Below, one piece after another: positions 37,670-49,713 of a DNA stretch of 64,000 nucleotides (positions within the stretch are counted from its first letter, which is position 1; every line of letters starts with the position of its first letter). The notes below the pieces were generated by a model. That model saw only the letters and a list, made by a program, of their open reading frames with translations. It did no database searches and was not told the origin of the DNA. Source of the DNA: Paragyromitra xinjiangensis (lineage: Eukaryota > Ascomycota > Pezizomycetes > Pezizales > Discinaceae). The stretch lies in assembly GCA_038503065.1 (NCBI GenBank), contig JBCAMK010000004.1, positions 1,873,001 to 1,937,000 of the forward strand, written 5' to 3'. Both the position numbers and the translations under genes were made by a program.

Positions 37670-38479
37670 TATTAATTTATACCCTTTAGGCATAATTGGT
37701 CCTAAAAATACTAGGTAGATAAGGCAAAAATATAGTAGACCAGTTGCAATATGAAGGCTTCCACCTTTCATTAAGTCAGCTCTGACTGTCGTGGTTTCTT
37801 TCTGGGTGTTCCGAGTAGAATCAGGGTGCTGCCAAGGATCGACGGTATTTCCCGCCCATGCGGAGCCTCATACACCATAGGGCAAAGCTTAGAGTCGAAG
37901 AGAAGGCCTGGAATCATAACTCAGAGAGAAAGTCTTCTAGTAAATGGCGATTCCTGGGGACAATGGTTTCTGAACCCGTGAGAGGATCCTTTCATGACTT
38001 CCCTGAGAGTAATTTCCGATGGCCTCAGAACTCGTAGATTCCACTAGAGACGCCTATTCGACATCTACGTCTCCACAGTACAGACATGGTTCATCTCGCG
38101 ACCATCTGGCTTTTCGTGGGGTTAGGCTTTAGACATGCAGTTGACGTTCGGATGTGGTTGCATCTCTCCGCGCTGCTGCATCAACTTCAACCTCAACCTC
38201 GGACAGTCTAGGTTCTTTCCTAGGAGACCCTGGGGGTGACACACAGACTGCCCGCCCCTCGCACTCCGATTGACCTCCCTCGTCCGTCGGCCTACAAATA
38301 GCAATCCCTTCCTTGCGGCCTGAGGCTCTTCCCCCGTTCTCAGAAGTCCCTACGTACTCTGTACACCCCCCCCCAAACTTCTCGAAACGGTCCAGCAGGT
38401 CTTTCCCGATTCTCTCCATCGACATCCACCGAACCCTGTGGCCGTCAAAGGAATCGCTCTCCATAGCCTGCCGTAGAAG
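37670..38479. other. Intergenic region (0.8 kb), pik1 promoter side
   Basis: No gene was seen. Minus-strand open frames between 38122 and 38598 overlap the pik1 upstream region and its first exon and look incidental. A poly-C run lies near 38366. Confidence 0.6.
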
Positions 38480-41400
38480 ATGTCGCAATTGCTATACCGA
38501 CTAATCACCTCCGACCACTTTAGCGATGACCCCTTTCTCGCAGTGGCATATCTGGCGTATGAGAGCCCCCTCAAAAGATCCAGTATCCTCGTACCCATCG
38601 TCCAGCAGCTAACTCGACATATTACGAGTTAGTCGGTATGCCGATCAAATAGGAATACATCATTTTCTCTGTACGAAGTTACGGGAGTTTAGTTACGGGG
38701 AAATCGAATTTTTCCTTCCACAACTGTGTCATCTACTTGTCAGCATAGAGAATACGGAATCTGTGGCACTAGAGGAATTTATTTTTGAGCTATGCGAGCA
38801 ATCAACGCATGGTGCTCTTCTGGTATTAGTTTTCTAAATATGTCCTAGACATCAGTGCACGACATAGCTCTAACCGCGACCCATAGACCTTTTGGCTGTT
38901 TCAGACACATCTACACGATCTGTCAGGAAATCCACAGTCCAATGCCTTCAAAGTATGTTTTCAGGACGAACAAAATGCTGCAGGAATCCGTATTCTGACG
39001 TCAAACGGTGGATAGACATGCAGGCGGATTTATAACAAGGTGCAGCATATCGTGTTTGGTGGAGAGGAGAACAAAAAACGTGAACGATTAAAGGAAAATG
39101 TCCTTCCGGTCACTTTACTAGCAAGTTTGGTGATAGGAAGTGTAGCTGCACCCTTTTTACCGAGGTTTGCGGGGCCCTTGGCCGTTGCCCAAGCACGCAA
39201 ACCACACATCTACCAGACAATAACGGACCTCCCTGGAAAGCTCACCCGAAGCAAAACCATTGCGTCGGGACAATCTGCTCGACCAAAGAAAGACCGGCCG
39301 CGAGTTAAACCCTCCGATTCAACATCAACTGTTCCAAATTCGCCCTCGCGCACAAAATCCCCAAAGTCTCCACAAAGCCATAGCACCCCATCCTCGCCAG
39401 CAACAAAACCTGAAAGGAGATCATTCTCGCTGACAAGACGATCCTCTTCGAAAACTGACACCCTTGTCGTACCAAACTTACCATCGAGTTCTTCCTCTTT
39501 GCCAGACCTTCGAATAGAGCGAAGCGCAACAACTAACATATCGATACCTGGAACCCATAACGTCCGTCATGCGCGAAAGGAGATACCTTTGACCCCGTCG
39601 TTGTTATCTACTTCCAAAAAGGTTCATATGCTAAAAGCAAATTATTTCCGAAATGAAACCCAGTTTCTATCAGCATTAGTAGATATATCAAACAGGTTAG
39701 TATTGGTGCCAAAACCGGCCCGTCTTAGCGCCTTACGCGCAGAATTGGCATTGCTCAACAATGATTTACCCTCGGAAGTGGACATTCCCGTTATTTGTCC
39801 TGCGACGGAGGGTCAAGACAGTTCGCAGACCGGCTATCACCGAGTCGTCCGCATAAATCCAGCAGAGGCCACAGTATTGAATAGCGCCGAGAAAGTTCCT
39901 TACTTAATAATGGTAGAGGTTCTGAGGGATGACTTTGACTTCGATCCAGAAAAGTCTGACAATGAAAGACTGATATCAACTCTGCTTTCCGAAGAGGGCG
40001 GGGAAGGCGCGCGGCGGAGAATATTCGACTTGTCAGAGGCCCCACGGGGAACTGTGTATCGTGGTAGTGATAACAGTGAAAATGGGGTGGACAGTGTCTT
40101 TGAGCCTTCCAAAGGCGATATTGGAACATCACCGATAATTGACGAACCATTCAATATCGGCGCTGCGCTTCAGGCAAGTGACTTGGGACCGGCTGTGACG
40201 AGGGGCACAGCACAAGCCCCACGACTTTCTAGTGGAGGAAGCACAGTATCTTCGCGAACGTCTGAGCTTTCCACCACGCGATCCGGAAGCCCTGCGCCGA
40301 AGAAGCAATCATATGCCTCAAGACCCAACAGTGAAGCCCCAGATCTATCGGCTCTTGCCACACATATGAGGACTGCTGCTGCTATGTTGGCTCAACTTGA
40401 TGCCAGCAGTTCAAAACGACCTAAAAACGAGGTCGCAGCTATCAAATCGAAAATTATTGCCAGCATGCAGAACCTTGAGGAACAAAACTTCTTCTTTGAG
40501 ACTGCGCCATTGCCAACTTTTGACACCATCATGGCAAACGCTGCGGCAGTAGCTCCTCTCTCATCAACAGGCACTGAAGAAGGCGATGCGACAGTCCCAT
40601 CCAATTTGAACGCTGAAGCTGGGGCAGCTCGCATGGAAAATGACCAGAAGACTTCTGGAGTAGAACGGAAAGCGGATCGCGATGACCCCAGTGCAGCGAC
40701 GTTTGGAGAGGAGTGGACAGTGAAGAAGGAGCGGATAAGGAAATCGTCGCCGTATGGTTGGTGCAAGAATTGGGATTTGCTAAGTGTGATCGTCAAAACT
40801 GGGGCGGATCTAAGGCAAGAAGCGTTTGCGTGTCAGCTCATTCATGTGTGCGGCAAGATATGGGAGAAGGCTGGTGTGCCGGTGTGGATAAAAAGGATGC
40901 AGATTCTTGTTACCGGGGAGGTAGGTGGAAAATTATCCCATAGCTACACATTTACTCGTTAACACATAGCATAGTCATCTGGGTTGATTGAGACTATTAC
41001 AAATGGCACTTCCTTACATTCGTTGAAGCGAAGTCTCACCATCGCGTCTATTGCCTCGGGAAAAAATCCAAGAGGCAGAATTGCGACTTTGAAAGACCAT
41101 TTTGTCAAGGTACACCATTTAACTCGTGTGGACTGTATCTTAGCTAATCTCGAGGTAGACCTTTGGAGAACCTGATTCAGAAACGTATAAAGCAGCTGTA
41201 GATGCATTCACAAGATCATTAGCAGCCTATAGCGTCATCTGTTATATCCTTCAACTGAAAGATCGACACAACGGCAATGTCTTGATTGACAATCAAGGGC
41301 GTGAGTAGACCCACACCTTTCTAACCTAGGAGGCTCCGTGCTGAATGACTCAAAGATATCATTCATATTGATTTCGGCTTCATGCTCTCGAATTCTCCCG

Positions 41401-41895
41401 GCTCAGTTGGGTTTGAGTCCGCACCTTTCAAGCTTACACAAGAATACGTGGACGTCCTAGGAGGCGCTCAATCTCTAGAGTTTGAGAAGTTCCGGGCACT
41501 TTGCAAGCAAGCCTTCCAGGGTATGTGTCGATTAGCTTTTCATCCCTATTCGCAGCATAGGCTAATAAAAATCTAGCCTTGCGGAAATCCGCTGATAACC
41601 TGGTACTTCTGGTGGACCTTATGGGCAAGGAATCTCGGATGCCGTGTTTCTCGTCTGGAGTCGCTTATGCAACTACTCAGTTACGTCAACGGTTTCAATT
41701 ACAGCTTAGTGAAGCTGAGGCGGAGACGTTTGTGGATGATGTATTGATCCAGAAGTCGTTGGGAAGTTACTTCACGAGAATGGTAAGATCTCTCATCTGT
41801 TTGTACTGACTGGTCCTCGCTATTCTTGCAATTACTAATCAGGTGCCTTCAAATAGTATGACCAATTTCAGTACTTATCGCAAGGGATCTACTGA
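38480..41895 (+). CDS. pik1: Phosphatidylinositol 4-kinase Pik1 (type III beta)
   Basis: Essential Golgi/nuclear PI 4-kinase that makes PI4P for secretion. Nine exons: 38480-38556, 38633-38822, 38887-38952, 39016-40920, 40975-41109, 41159-41300, 41356-41520, 41577-41782 and 41857-41895, giving 974 aa. The N-terminal lipid-kinase-unique region is assembled from three short exons: [55 protein letters not shown] and [16 protein letters not shown]. The large exon holds a Ser/Pro-rich middle. The catalytic region follows: [48 protein letters not shown] (DFG present), and the last 12 residues [12 protein letters not shown]. Frame and conservation agree at every join, so this is very secure. Confidence 0.96.
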
Positions 41896-43715
41896 AATTG
41901 CGGCTATTTTTGGTTTCTTTCAATTCTCATCCTTCGCCCACCCTAGTTTAGGAAACATTTGGACGACATGATCTGTGAGCAAGACATTGCTGCTATCTCC
42001 CCCTCAGAGTTTATCGTTCCGCGATTGTTAATAATTGTACCATCTTGCCAGATATTTGTATTGATTCTTTCAGACCTTTGTGTTGATTTTCACTTTTGGA
42101 GTTTCTTCGTCAGTGCTCAAAATATATGTATAAAGATTTTCGTTAGGGGACTCGTAGGGGGAAGGTTGTGAATCATTCCCTTTTGTGTTTGCGGAGAATG
42201 CATTAATGTCTAGACACAGGCGTTGATAGGTTGATTTGAATTCTTACTTCGTATTTGCGCTTGTTCTCATGCCTTATATCTTTTTTTTTTTGATCGGCGA
42301 ACCCCTTGAGTGTGCATTCATATGAATGAAAGATGGTTTAGGGGTTTGAAATGTACTCGGGTAGACGAATTACGGAATCAAATGTGGAGGTTGGACGGGA
42401 TAGTTATGCGGTGGAACGAATAGCGTGCATTGCACGGCGAGCACCATTAATCAAAAACTCGGTGAACAGGAATTGCACAGAACCTAAGAAGAGAGGAGAG
42501 GTAGAAATTCGCCAATTTACCGAGACCTTTAGTAGCCTTGGGATATCCCTTTCACTAAGTGAATCAAGATCATTGTTTAGGCTATGACTGAACTGTGGCC
42601 TGTCATACAGCATCAAATACATGTACTTTAGCATTTTAAAACTGTCTTGTAGCCCATCTTCGAGCCATTGCAGCTAGGGAGGCCACAAAATAAAGAAACC
42701 GTGGGTGTTGATCACATAATATCACCTGGAGGTTGAGAGTTAACTATTTTTCTTTGAGACCTGACTGCTTGAGCTCTCAACTGGAGGAACCTCAGGCCTT
42801 ATACGCCCGACTTCTAACAAATACTTTTCCTGAGCCCACTTCTATGTTCCGTACTAATGGTACCTTTCACTCCACAAACCGTAGAGAGCTATGCGCCTAC
42901 ATCTATTGTTGGAATGATTGATCCATTGGAGAATCTACAACTTGGATCTGGAGTTGCATGAGGCGTGCGTGACACCCAAGCCCTGACGCCATCTGGAGCC
43001 TACATCATAAACTCTCTACCACACGTATGTGTGCTAGAAGCTCTAACAAGGCCCAAGAAATGGTAACCTACAAAAAAAGGTGAAACGAATAAATCCCTAA
43101 AGAAGTCTACTGTATACATTTAGGCCTCAAGAAAATTTTAGTAGACCATTGTTTTTTCTAACAATGTTCCGCTACAAGAAACCGCTTTTGACATGGCGCT
43201 ATAAAGTTCTTCTAACAATAGAAGGCACCAGATACCCCTCATTTAATACAATTAGTCAAAATGCGCATATCGAAGTAAAATAAAATAAAAATAAGGTCTT
43301 AAAATCTCACTCGACCAATATCTAGATACGGATGTAGCCACTACTATAGCTAAACCAGTCTCGTGCCCACGTCCCTATTCGGCACTTGCTACTTCGACTG
43401 TGTTCAGATCCGCTGCCCCTGCCCTCCGAACTGCATCTTGAGGCCCACTAGCATAAAGCGTCGTAAAAATATGTATGTATATAAGGTCCTCTATCGATAT
43501 AGCTGTAAATAGAGAACAAAATCTATAATGCAACCGAATGCATTTATTTCGTTATTTCCAACATTTAGCTCCATTGTTGAAGATGAAGATTTACTGCTAT
43601 AATTGCAGAATATGGTGTCGTTTTTCTACTCAAACATCATTTGTTCGTTTCTCATCCCTAATGCATTATTCTACTAGCTCTATTTATCCCTACAATTGAT
43701 GTTACGCTGACTCCC
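41896..43715. other. Tail-to-tail intergenic region (1.8 kb)
   Basis: Spacer between pik1 and the next gene on the minus strand. No gene was seen. It has a 14-bp perfect palindrome CATTCATATGAATG near 42314, a TACATGTA at 42618, and a poly-T tract near 42282. Confidence 0.6.
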
Positions 43716-45017
43716 TTAAACAACCACCCTGCACCATTTCCCTCCCATCTCTTGCCTTATAACCTTAATGCACTTTTTGAGCTCCCCTGCTGCTTTCGCC
43801 CTCTCATCTTTAACTAATTTTGGCGTCTCCCTTGCCTGTTTACAGACAATCGTCTCTACGCCCCTCCAGCACCGATCCCACTCCACTTCCATCAATGCCT
43901 CATAGAATGCCACGTTGCAATCCGAGACATCCAGCCATTTCAAACACAGCAGACCCCGAGCGAAACGCTTCAGCACGCCTGCAGGGTCTATCGATGATGG
44001 AAGTGGCCAGCCGGAGAGAGAGAGGTGCGTGACAGTAGGGATGAGGTGTGTGAAGGAGGTTAGACGTGTCCAAGAAGACATGGTGGGGTGAGGGTAAGAG
44101 AGTGATATGTGCGTGAGGGACGGGAAACGATTGCGTGAGGGTATTGAATTGAAGCCCCAAGCTTCCTGCGTGAAGTTTTCAGGATGAGCTGGCCGAGAGA
44201 TGACCTTTTCGACTGGAGGAGGTGAGGGTTGGAATAACCCGCTAAGATCTTTCCAAGTTAATCCCGGGCCTAGTCCTCGAGTAAGGTCCATATGCCTAAC
44301 ATCTTCATTCCCAGAAAAATCTGCCTCTGCCTCCCATTCTCCTCCTCCTCCTCCTCCTCCTCCTCCTTCTCCTCCTCTCTCATCATCATCAGCACCATCT
44401 TTGAACAGAACCCGCAACCCGTCAACCCCAACACCGTTAGGGCTGTACGTGGCTATATACGCCAATAACGCCGACTTCAAGCCTGACCGTAGCGTGTACA
44501 GATAGTGTTGGTTATATACGATATGAAAACTCCATTCTCGTGCAATTGCCACCAGTGCAGTATGTGCCAATCGATGGGGCCCAATATGAGCCAAGTCGGG
44601 GAGACGGTGCACGTCTTTTTCACCATGTTTTATTTTGAATGTCGCCTCCTCCTCCTCCTGATGCTCGCCTTCGGTCGTAGTAGCTGCCAGCCATGACGCC
44701 GGGGGCGGAGGACCTGGGATCCTATTCCGTCGCGGAACACCGATTTGGACACGGGGACGCAAGGGTGGGGGTGGTTCAGCGTTCACGAGGAGTTGCTGGA
44801 GGGAGGGGGGGACCGAGCGGGTAATGGATACGGGGGCGCGAGGGACGTCTGTTTGAGGTTGGGAGATACGAAGGTGAGCAAGAAGGTCGTTTACGGATGT
44901 GTGGTCTTTGGATCCTGTGACGGCAGGTATATTGGAGGTGAGGGAGGAAGATGAGGGTGCATGGGAAAAAGTGCTGCTGGATGAATTCAGGAACTTTGGG
45001 CGGTGTTTCTTTGGCAT
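43716..45017 (-). CDS. Conserved-looking fungal protein with LRR-like C-terminus, unknown function
   Basis: A single open frame of 433 aa from the Met at 45017 (MPKKHRPKFLNSSSSTFSH). The frame extends 60 codons upstream, but that part is low-complexity and this start looks more natural. The N-terminal third is Ser/Pro-rich with VNDLLAHLRISQ and PGPPPPASWL. A His-rich middle (LPDLAHIGPHRLAHTALVAI) precedes a glycine run of nine encoded by a CCT/CTC tract at about 44339-44368. The C-terminal part has leucine-rich-repeat character: FPSLTHISLSYPHP, IPTVTHLSLSGWPLP and GLLCLKWLDVSDCN. I recall similar uncharacterised proteins in moulds, but no function. Length variation in the Gly tract is likely between strains. 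Confidence 0.78.
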   Translation of the reverse strand: MPKKHRPKFLNSSSSTFSHAPSSSSLTSNIPAVTGSKDHTSVNDLLAHLRISQPQTDVPRAPVSITRSVPPSLQQLLVNAEPPPPLRPRVQIGVPRRNRIPGPPPPASWLAATTTEGEHQEEEEATFKIKHGEKDVHRLPDLAHIGPHRLAHTALVAIAREWSFHIVYNQHYLYTLRSGLKSALLAYIATYSPNGVGVDGLRVLFKDGADDDERGGEGGGGGGGGGEWEAEADFSGNEDVRHMDLTRGLGPGLTWKDLSGLFQPSPPPVEKVISRPAHPENFTQEAWGFNSIPSRNRFPSLTHISLSYPHPTMSSWTRLTSFTHLIPTVTHLSLSGWPLPSSIDPAGVLKRFARGLLCLKWLDVSDCNVAFYEALMEVEWDRCWRGVETIVCKQARETPKLVKDERAKAAGELKKCIKVIRQEMGGKWCRVVV

Positions 45018-47075
45018 ATGGTAGCCGGGGGGGGGGGGAGTGGAGGATAGGGGAGGGGGTGAAGTTGAACGTTGGAGAGAGGAGGCAGTGACTAGCGGGA
45101 TGAGCCATGCACGAGCATATGCATTTATGGTAACAAGCGCCACACGAGGCGAGTGATTCACAGTGATCCACTCGCCTCCCATTAGGATCGCGTACAAAAA
45201 ATAAACCTATATGATGTTGGTAGGCCGTCAGTTCGTCACGCTACAGAGGCGGACTGACCGTGCACGGGCTTCAATGGTCCGAGAAATCATCAGAGCCACG
45301 GATACTATGCGTTACTTTCCGGTATTATGGAATAGGAGAGCGTCCCAACAAGTAGGGATGAACATCATTTCAAGCGCCCTATATATTTTATTGTCTTCAC
45401 CCCTGGGATATTCACAACGCCAAGCCCGCTTAATCAGGTACCCTCCTTTCGTCTCCCGTGAACAGCAATTGAACCTCGGGATCAAAGGAGAATTGGGACG
45501 CGTACGTCTGGTGACTTGGCGCCCATTTATCTGATGCTCACCGTTGGATACAGTGGTTTGGTAGTGGGATATCGCAACCGAAAGTTTATCTAGAGCACAT
45601 ATGTACGTGTATCGGAGCACGCCATGTCTAAGAAAATCGTGACTTCGGTCCGGACCCCGTTCACGTTACGTACACATCCGCGTCACCACGTGAAAATCGG
45701 TACCCACGCCCTAGAGCGTAGCCGGCCCCCGAGATCGTTGTAGCGATTGATGGTGTTTTGTTTATTTGAGGGGTAAGTATGTACTGTATGGTAGTTTCAC
45801 AAGGAGGGTTCGTGAGTCGCCAAACTCCGCTTACTCATAGCCGGCAGGAACCGAGTTTCTCCCACTGCTTGCGTGCTCGGGAAAAACAGGAATGCAAATA
45901 AAGTTATCAGATCATTCCGCGTGCCATTGTGCCGCTTCCCTTGTGACTTGGCGGGGATGGTATAAAGCTCGACTCGGCTAGGTGCTGCAAATGGCGAACC
46001 CCGTGGAAGCCCGGAGATTATTAGCAAGGAAGCGTAATCTGATACAATCTGATATGATAAGGGATAGGAGAGCGTAATTTGTGTCTTCAACAGAAATTCC
46101 GTGGTGATCGGTTCAGCTAAGTTCTTGGAGTGAACTACATGGAGGCTTTTGAGTTGTCATATACCTTGTTGGCTGGGGGGGGCATGATGTGGTGAGATCA
46201 TGCATCAGTCACCAGTTAATCGTTTACCTAGGTGAGCAGCGGAAGCGGTTGGGCAATGTTTGTTGAGGTGAAGGATTACGAAGAAATGAGCAAAAGCTGA
46301 TGAATGGTGAGTCGCACAGAGCAAATAATAATAATAAGAAGATCATCATCAGCCATGACCCATCAGCCTTTGAGCCTCAGGTCATGTTTTATGCGTACAT
46401 GTATGCGAATAATCGTTCGACAATTTGAAATAGGGCTAAGGAGATTGGACATTAGACCGAAAGATGTTTCCTTTGCTGGCATAATAATCGCTACATGTAC
46501 AAGTAAGTTCCGGTGGGTGCATTCTGGGGATCCCCTTTTGTCCCCTTCCGTAAAGTGGAGGGAGACAGATCCAGTTGATGGGTTTGGTGGGATTTTCTTT
46601 CTTTTTCCTCTTTTTTTTTTCTTCCTCTTCCCTATCGAGGTGGCAACAGATCGGCGCTCTAGAATAAAGACCACCGTCGGCCCCTCGACTCTACACTGTT
46701 TTGTTATTCCGTTTTGTTTCGCCAGGATACCAGACCTCTTATATTGTACTGTAACTGTGTCTATAATCCGTTCCTCACTCTGCTCTCTGGGTCGTGTCAC
46801 CCTGTTCATCAGTATGGGTGAGTTCTCTTCTCCATCTTCCTCTTCCTCTTCCTCTTCCTCCTCCCTCTTCCATCCTCCCCTTTCTTTCTTTGCTTCATTA
46901 CATTCCACTAGGCTCCCTCACTTCTATTAGTGCTCTTATTTTCACCCCAATTACAAATCTGACTGATCACTCTCCCCCACTATAACTAGCCGACGTCCTT
47001 TCACCTCAAAATCCTCATCTCCATCTTCAATCTTCCTCTCCCTCCTCCCCCTCCCCCTCGCTATCTCGATCCTCA
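45018..47075. other. Divergent intergenic region (2.1 kb)
   Basis: Upstream of both the minus-strand LRR-like gene and the plus-strand reductase gene. It contains a 12-G run just upstream of the LRR-like start (45027-45038), a CACGTG core at 45687-45692, TACATGTA at 46396 and 46492, and a TCC/TTCC tract near 46835-46862 in the probable reductase 5' UTR. No gene was supported. Confidence 0.55.
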
Positions 47076-49087
47076 ATGGCGGCCTTATCAACTCTCTCGA
47101 ATGGCCCCACATCGAGCGCGCGTAAATCTGCTCTCGAAGAGTCGCCTTCTGTCGCAACAACCTCGGTAAATCAACCCTCTAAACTCAGCAAAGAGACGAC
47201 AGAAATCCAAGTTGACAATTTCATCAAGAAGATAAAGTCCCCAATTCTTGGGATTGATTTCACGCGCTCCGCTCGCCCACGACGGGCCTCGACACACTTA
47301 ATTCCTACAGGGACTAGAGAATTGCCTGAAGTGCTCAATGACTCCGCAACGAATCTCGTCTCTGGCGGATGCTGCGGTGGTGGATGCTGCCGGCTACCCT
47401 CATCTCAGATCCCAAGCACTCCCGGATCATCGTCTCTACCTGCGTTCGCTGTGCCAAACAACCGAGCATTCAAATCTCTGAAGCTGAAGCTCGCTCCCCT
47501 CAATTCTCGCAGCCGCCTTACCAACACCACCCCCCTCCCAGCACAGACAATCTCCATCAAGCCAGTGGCCTCAGAGGTAAAACACGAATCTACGGTTTAC
47601 ACTCACCCTCCGAAATTTGTCACTCCTCACCCTCCCTACAGCGTTTTCTCCGCCAAAGTCGATAATACGCGCGAACTCACCAAGCCTGGTGCTGAAAAAC
47701 GCACCTACCACTTCGACCTCGACGTCACCGATTATCCCGAGGAAGCCGCAGGTGTCGATTTCCGTGTTGGTGGCGCGATCGGCATCTGTGCGCCAAACAA
47801 CTTCGACACTGTCAATGAAATCTTCGACATCCTCGGCGTCTCTCCATCCGAGCAAGACGAACCAGTAATGCTGCAAACTCAGGGTGGGCGATGGCCCACG
47901 ATCTGGGGTGAAGAGGACGAGCGATCGTTGGTGACGACTAGACGAGAACTGTTGACCTGGACTGTCGATATCCAGAGCTACCCACCGACAAAGAACATCC
48001 TGCGACTCCTAGCAGAATATGCAACGGACGAGAACGAGAAGATGATTCTTCTTTACTTGTGCTCAAAGCAAGGCCAAGCCGCTTTTTGCGAGTGAGTTAC
48101 TTCCCCCCCTTTTTTTTTGTTTTAATTGATCTCTCTTATCAGATCTTTTGATAAGGATAAGGAAAAGTATATTAATAATCATTACCTTCTCACTAGGCTC
48201 CGAACAGGGCCTTATATCTCTCTCCTGCAGCTCCTCCACGCCTTTCCCTCATCTAAACCTCCCTTCCCACACCTCTTATGTAATCTTCAAAACCTCATGC
48301 CACGCTTCTACTCCCTCTCCAACGACCCTCACGAATCCCGGTTCCAGCACCGGCGCATCATTGAGATTGCCGTATCTGTTCATGAGTCTTCAGAGGACTG
48401 GAGAGATGGTGCAAGGGGTGGTGTTGGATCGGGATTCTTTGAGAGGTGTGCGAGAAGAATGATTGATAATGGCGAGGCGGAGGTCCGTGTGCCAATGTTT
48501 AGGGGATTGATGGCGAATCCACTAGCGAAGGAGTTTGTCACGGATGGGCCAATGCTGCTGATTGGGGCTGGGGTGGGGATTGCTCCGTTCAGGGGATTTG
48601 TACAAAGGAGGTTAATGAGTGCGAATTGTGCGAATAAAGTTTGGTATGTACTGTTCTGCCTTATCACTGCCACCTCACCCGATCCACCTCGTCCCATCTT
48701 TGTGCGCCCAGCCGCCTTTTGGTTACACGTTGTCTGACACTGTAAAACAGGGTACTCCAAGGTGTCCGCGACTCCCTTCTTGACGAACTCTACTCTGGTG
48801 AATGGGGAGAGCACGAAGATAAAATCCGCAAGGTGGTTGAGTCGCGTGTCGGCACGGGCCGCTACGTGCAGGAAGAAGTCCTCGCCCAAGCCGAACTTGT
48901 CTGGTTCATTATCAATTCCCTCGATGGGCGCGTATTCGTGTGTGGATCTTCGAAGGGTATGGGAGAAGGCGTTGAGAATGCTCTCGTCAAAGTAGTAATG
49001 GAGCAGGGGAAACTGAGCGAGAGTGAGGCGAGGGAGTTTTGGAGGAAGAAAAAGGAGGGTGGGCAGTATATCGCTGAGACTTGGTGA
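47076..49087 (+). CDS. FAD/NADPH reductase of the CPR/CysJ fold without an FMN domain
   Basis: Predicted flavoprotein that moves electrons from NADPH through FAD; partner unknown. Exons 47076-48091, 48143-48643 and 48751-49087 give 617 aa. The first 150 residues are low-complexity and include SGGCCGGGCC (C99, C100, C104, C105), where diflavin reductases would have a flavodoxin domain. Then come a connecting/FAD domain with the FAD motif PRFYSLSND, an NADP-binding loop GAGVGIAPFRGFVQRR, VWVLQGVRDSLLDELYSGEW, and the C-terminal NADP region VFVCGSSKGMGEGVENAL. It ends YIAETW, a terminal Trp as in cytochrome P450 reductase. The fold is secure; the physiological role is not. Confidence 0.85.
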
Positions 49088-49713
49088 TTACTTTTTTTAG
49101 TGGGGCTGTTTGGTTCTCTTTTCGTTATTGGTAGATGGGCTTTCCTTATGTGATTGTTCTAGAGATATTTTGGGTGGTCGCTGTGAATAATTTTTCCCTC
49201 TTTTTTTCTCACTGTTTTTATATTATATCACTTTAAAGGGGGGGTTTTTTTCTGCGCAACCATCAGTTCCGCAAGGGTTTTCTCATTATCAAAAAAAAGA
49301 ATCTTTGGGTTAGAATTTGAAGGAAGTTTTTTTTTGTTGGGTCTTTCTGTCTGTTGCTTTTGGATGGGTCTTCCTTTTCCTTTTTCCTTTCTTATCGTGC
49401 TAGAGCTTTTCCGTGCTGTCCACGGTTTACAGAGGGAGTTGGGCTAAAATTCAAGATTTCCCGGTCTTTACTTTCTGTGTGCAGAGGAGTATAGAAGTGC
49501 ATAGCTACATGTAGTATTATTACATGTAGACTACATGCCATGCAAATGCATCCAATCCCAGACTAGAAAGAAGAATTACCCATCTCCACGACGCCTACCA
49601 AAAAAATAATTATTTAAGCGAAGCAAACCAAGGTAGGAGTCCATCGTAACTCGTAAGAAAAAAAGGAACTACTAAACAAGTTAGTCCCCAAAGCCCAGCC
49701 ACGCAAATATTAA
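49088..49713. other. Tail-to-tail intergenic region (0.6 kb)
   Basis: 3' regions of the reductase gene and loa1. T-rich, with poly-T tracts and two TACATGTA sites 15 bp apart (49507 and 49522). No gene was seen. Confidence 0.6.

Noticed and set aside
38122..38598. Minus-strand open frames of 60-119 aa
   Set aside because: They overlap the pik1 upstream region and its first exon; the plus strand there encodes conserved Pik1 sequence, so these are shadows.
26372..45102. A 17-nt exact match, CAGTGACTAGCGGGATG, at 26372 and 45086
   Set aside because: Similarity stops beyond the 17 bases and one such pair is not far from chance expectation in 64 kb; too weak to call a repeat family.
45211..45534. 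107-aa plus-strand frame
   Set aside because: No family features and located in a divergent promoter region.
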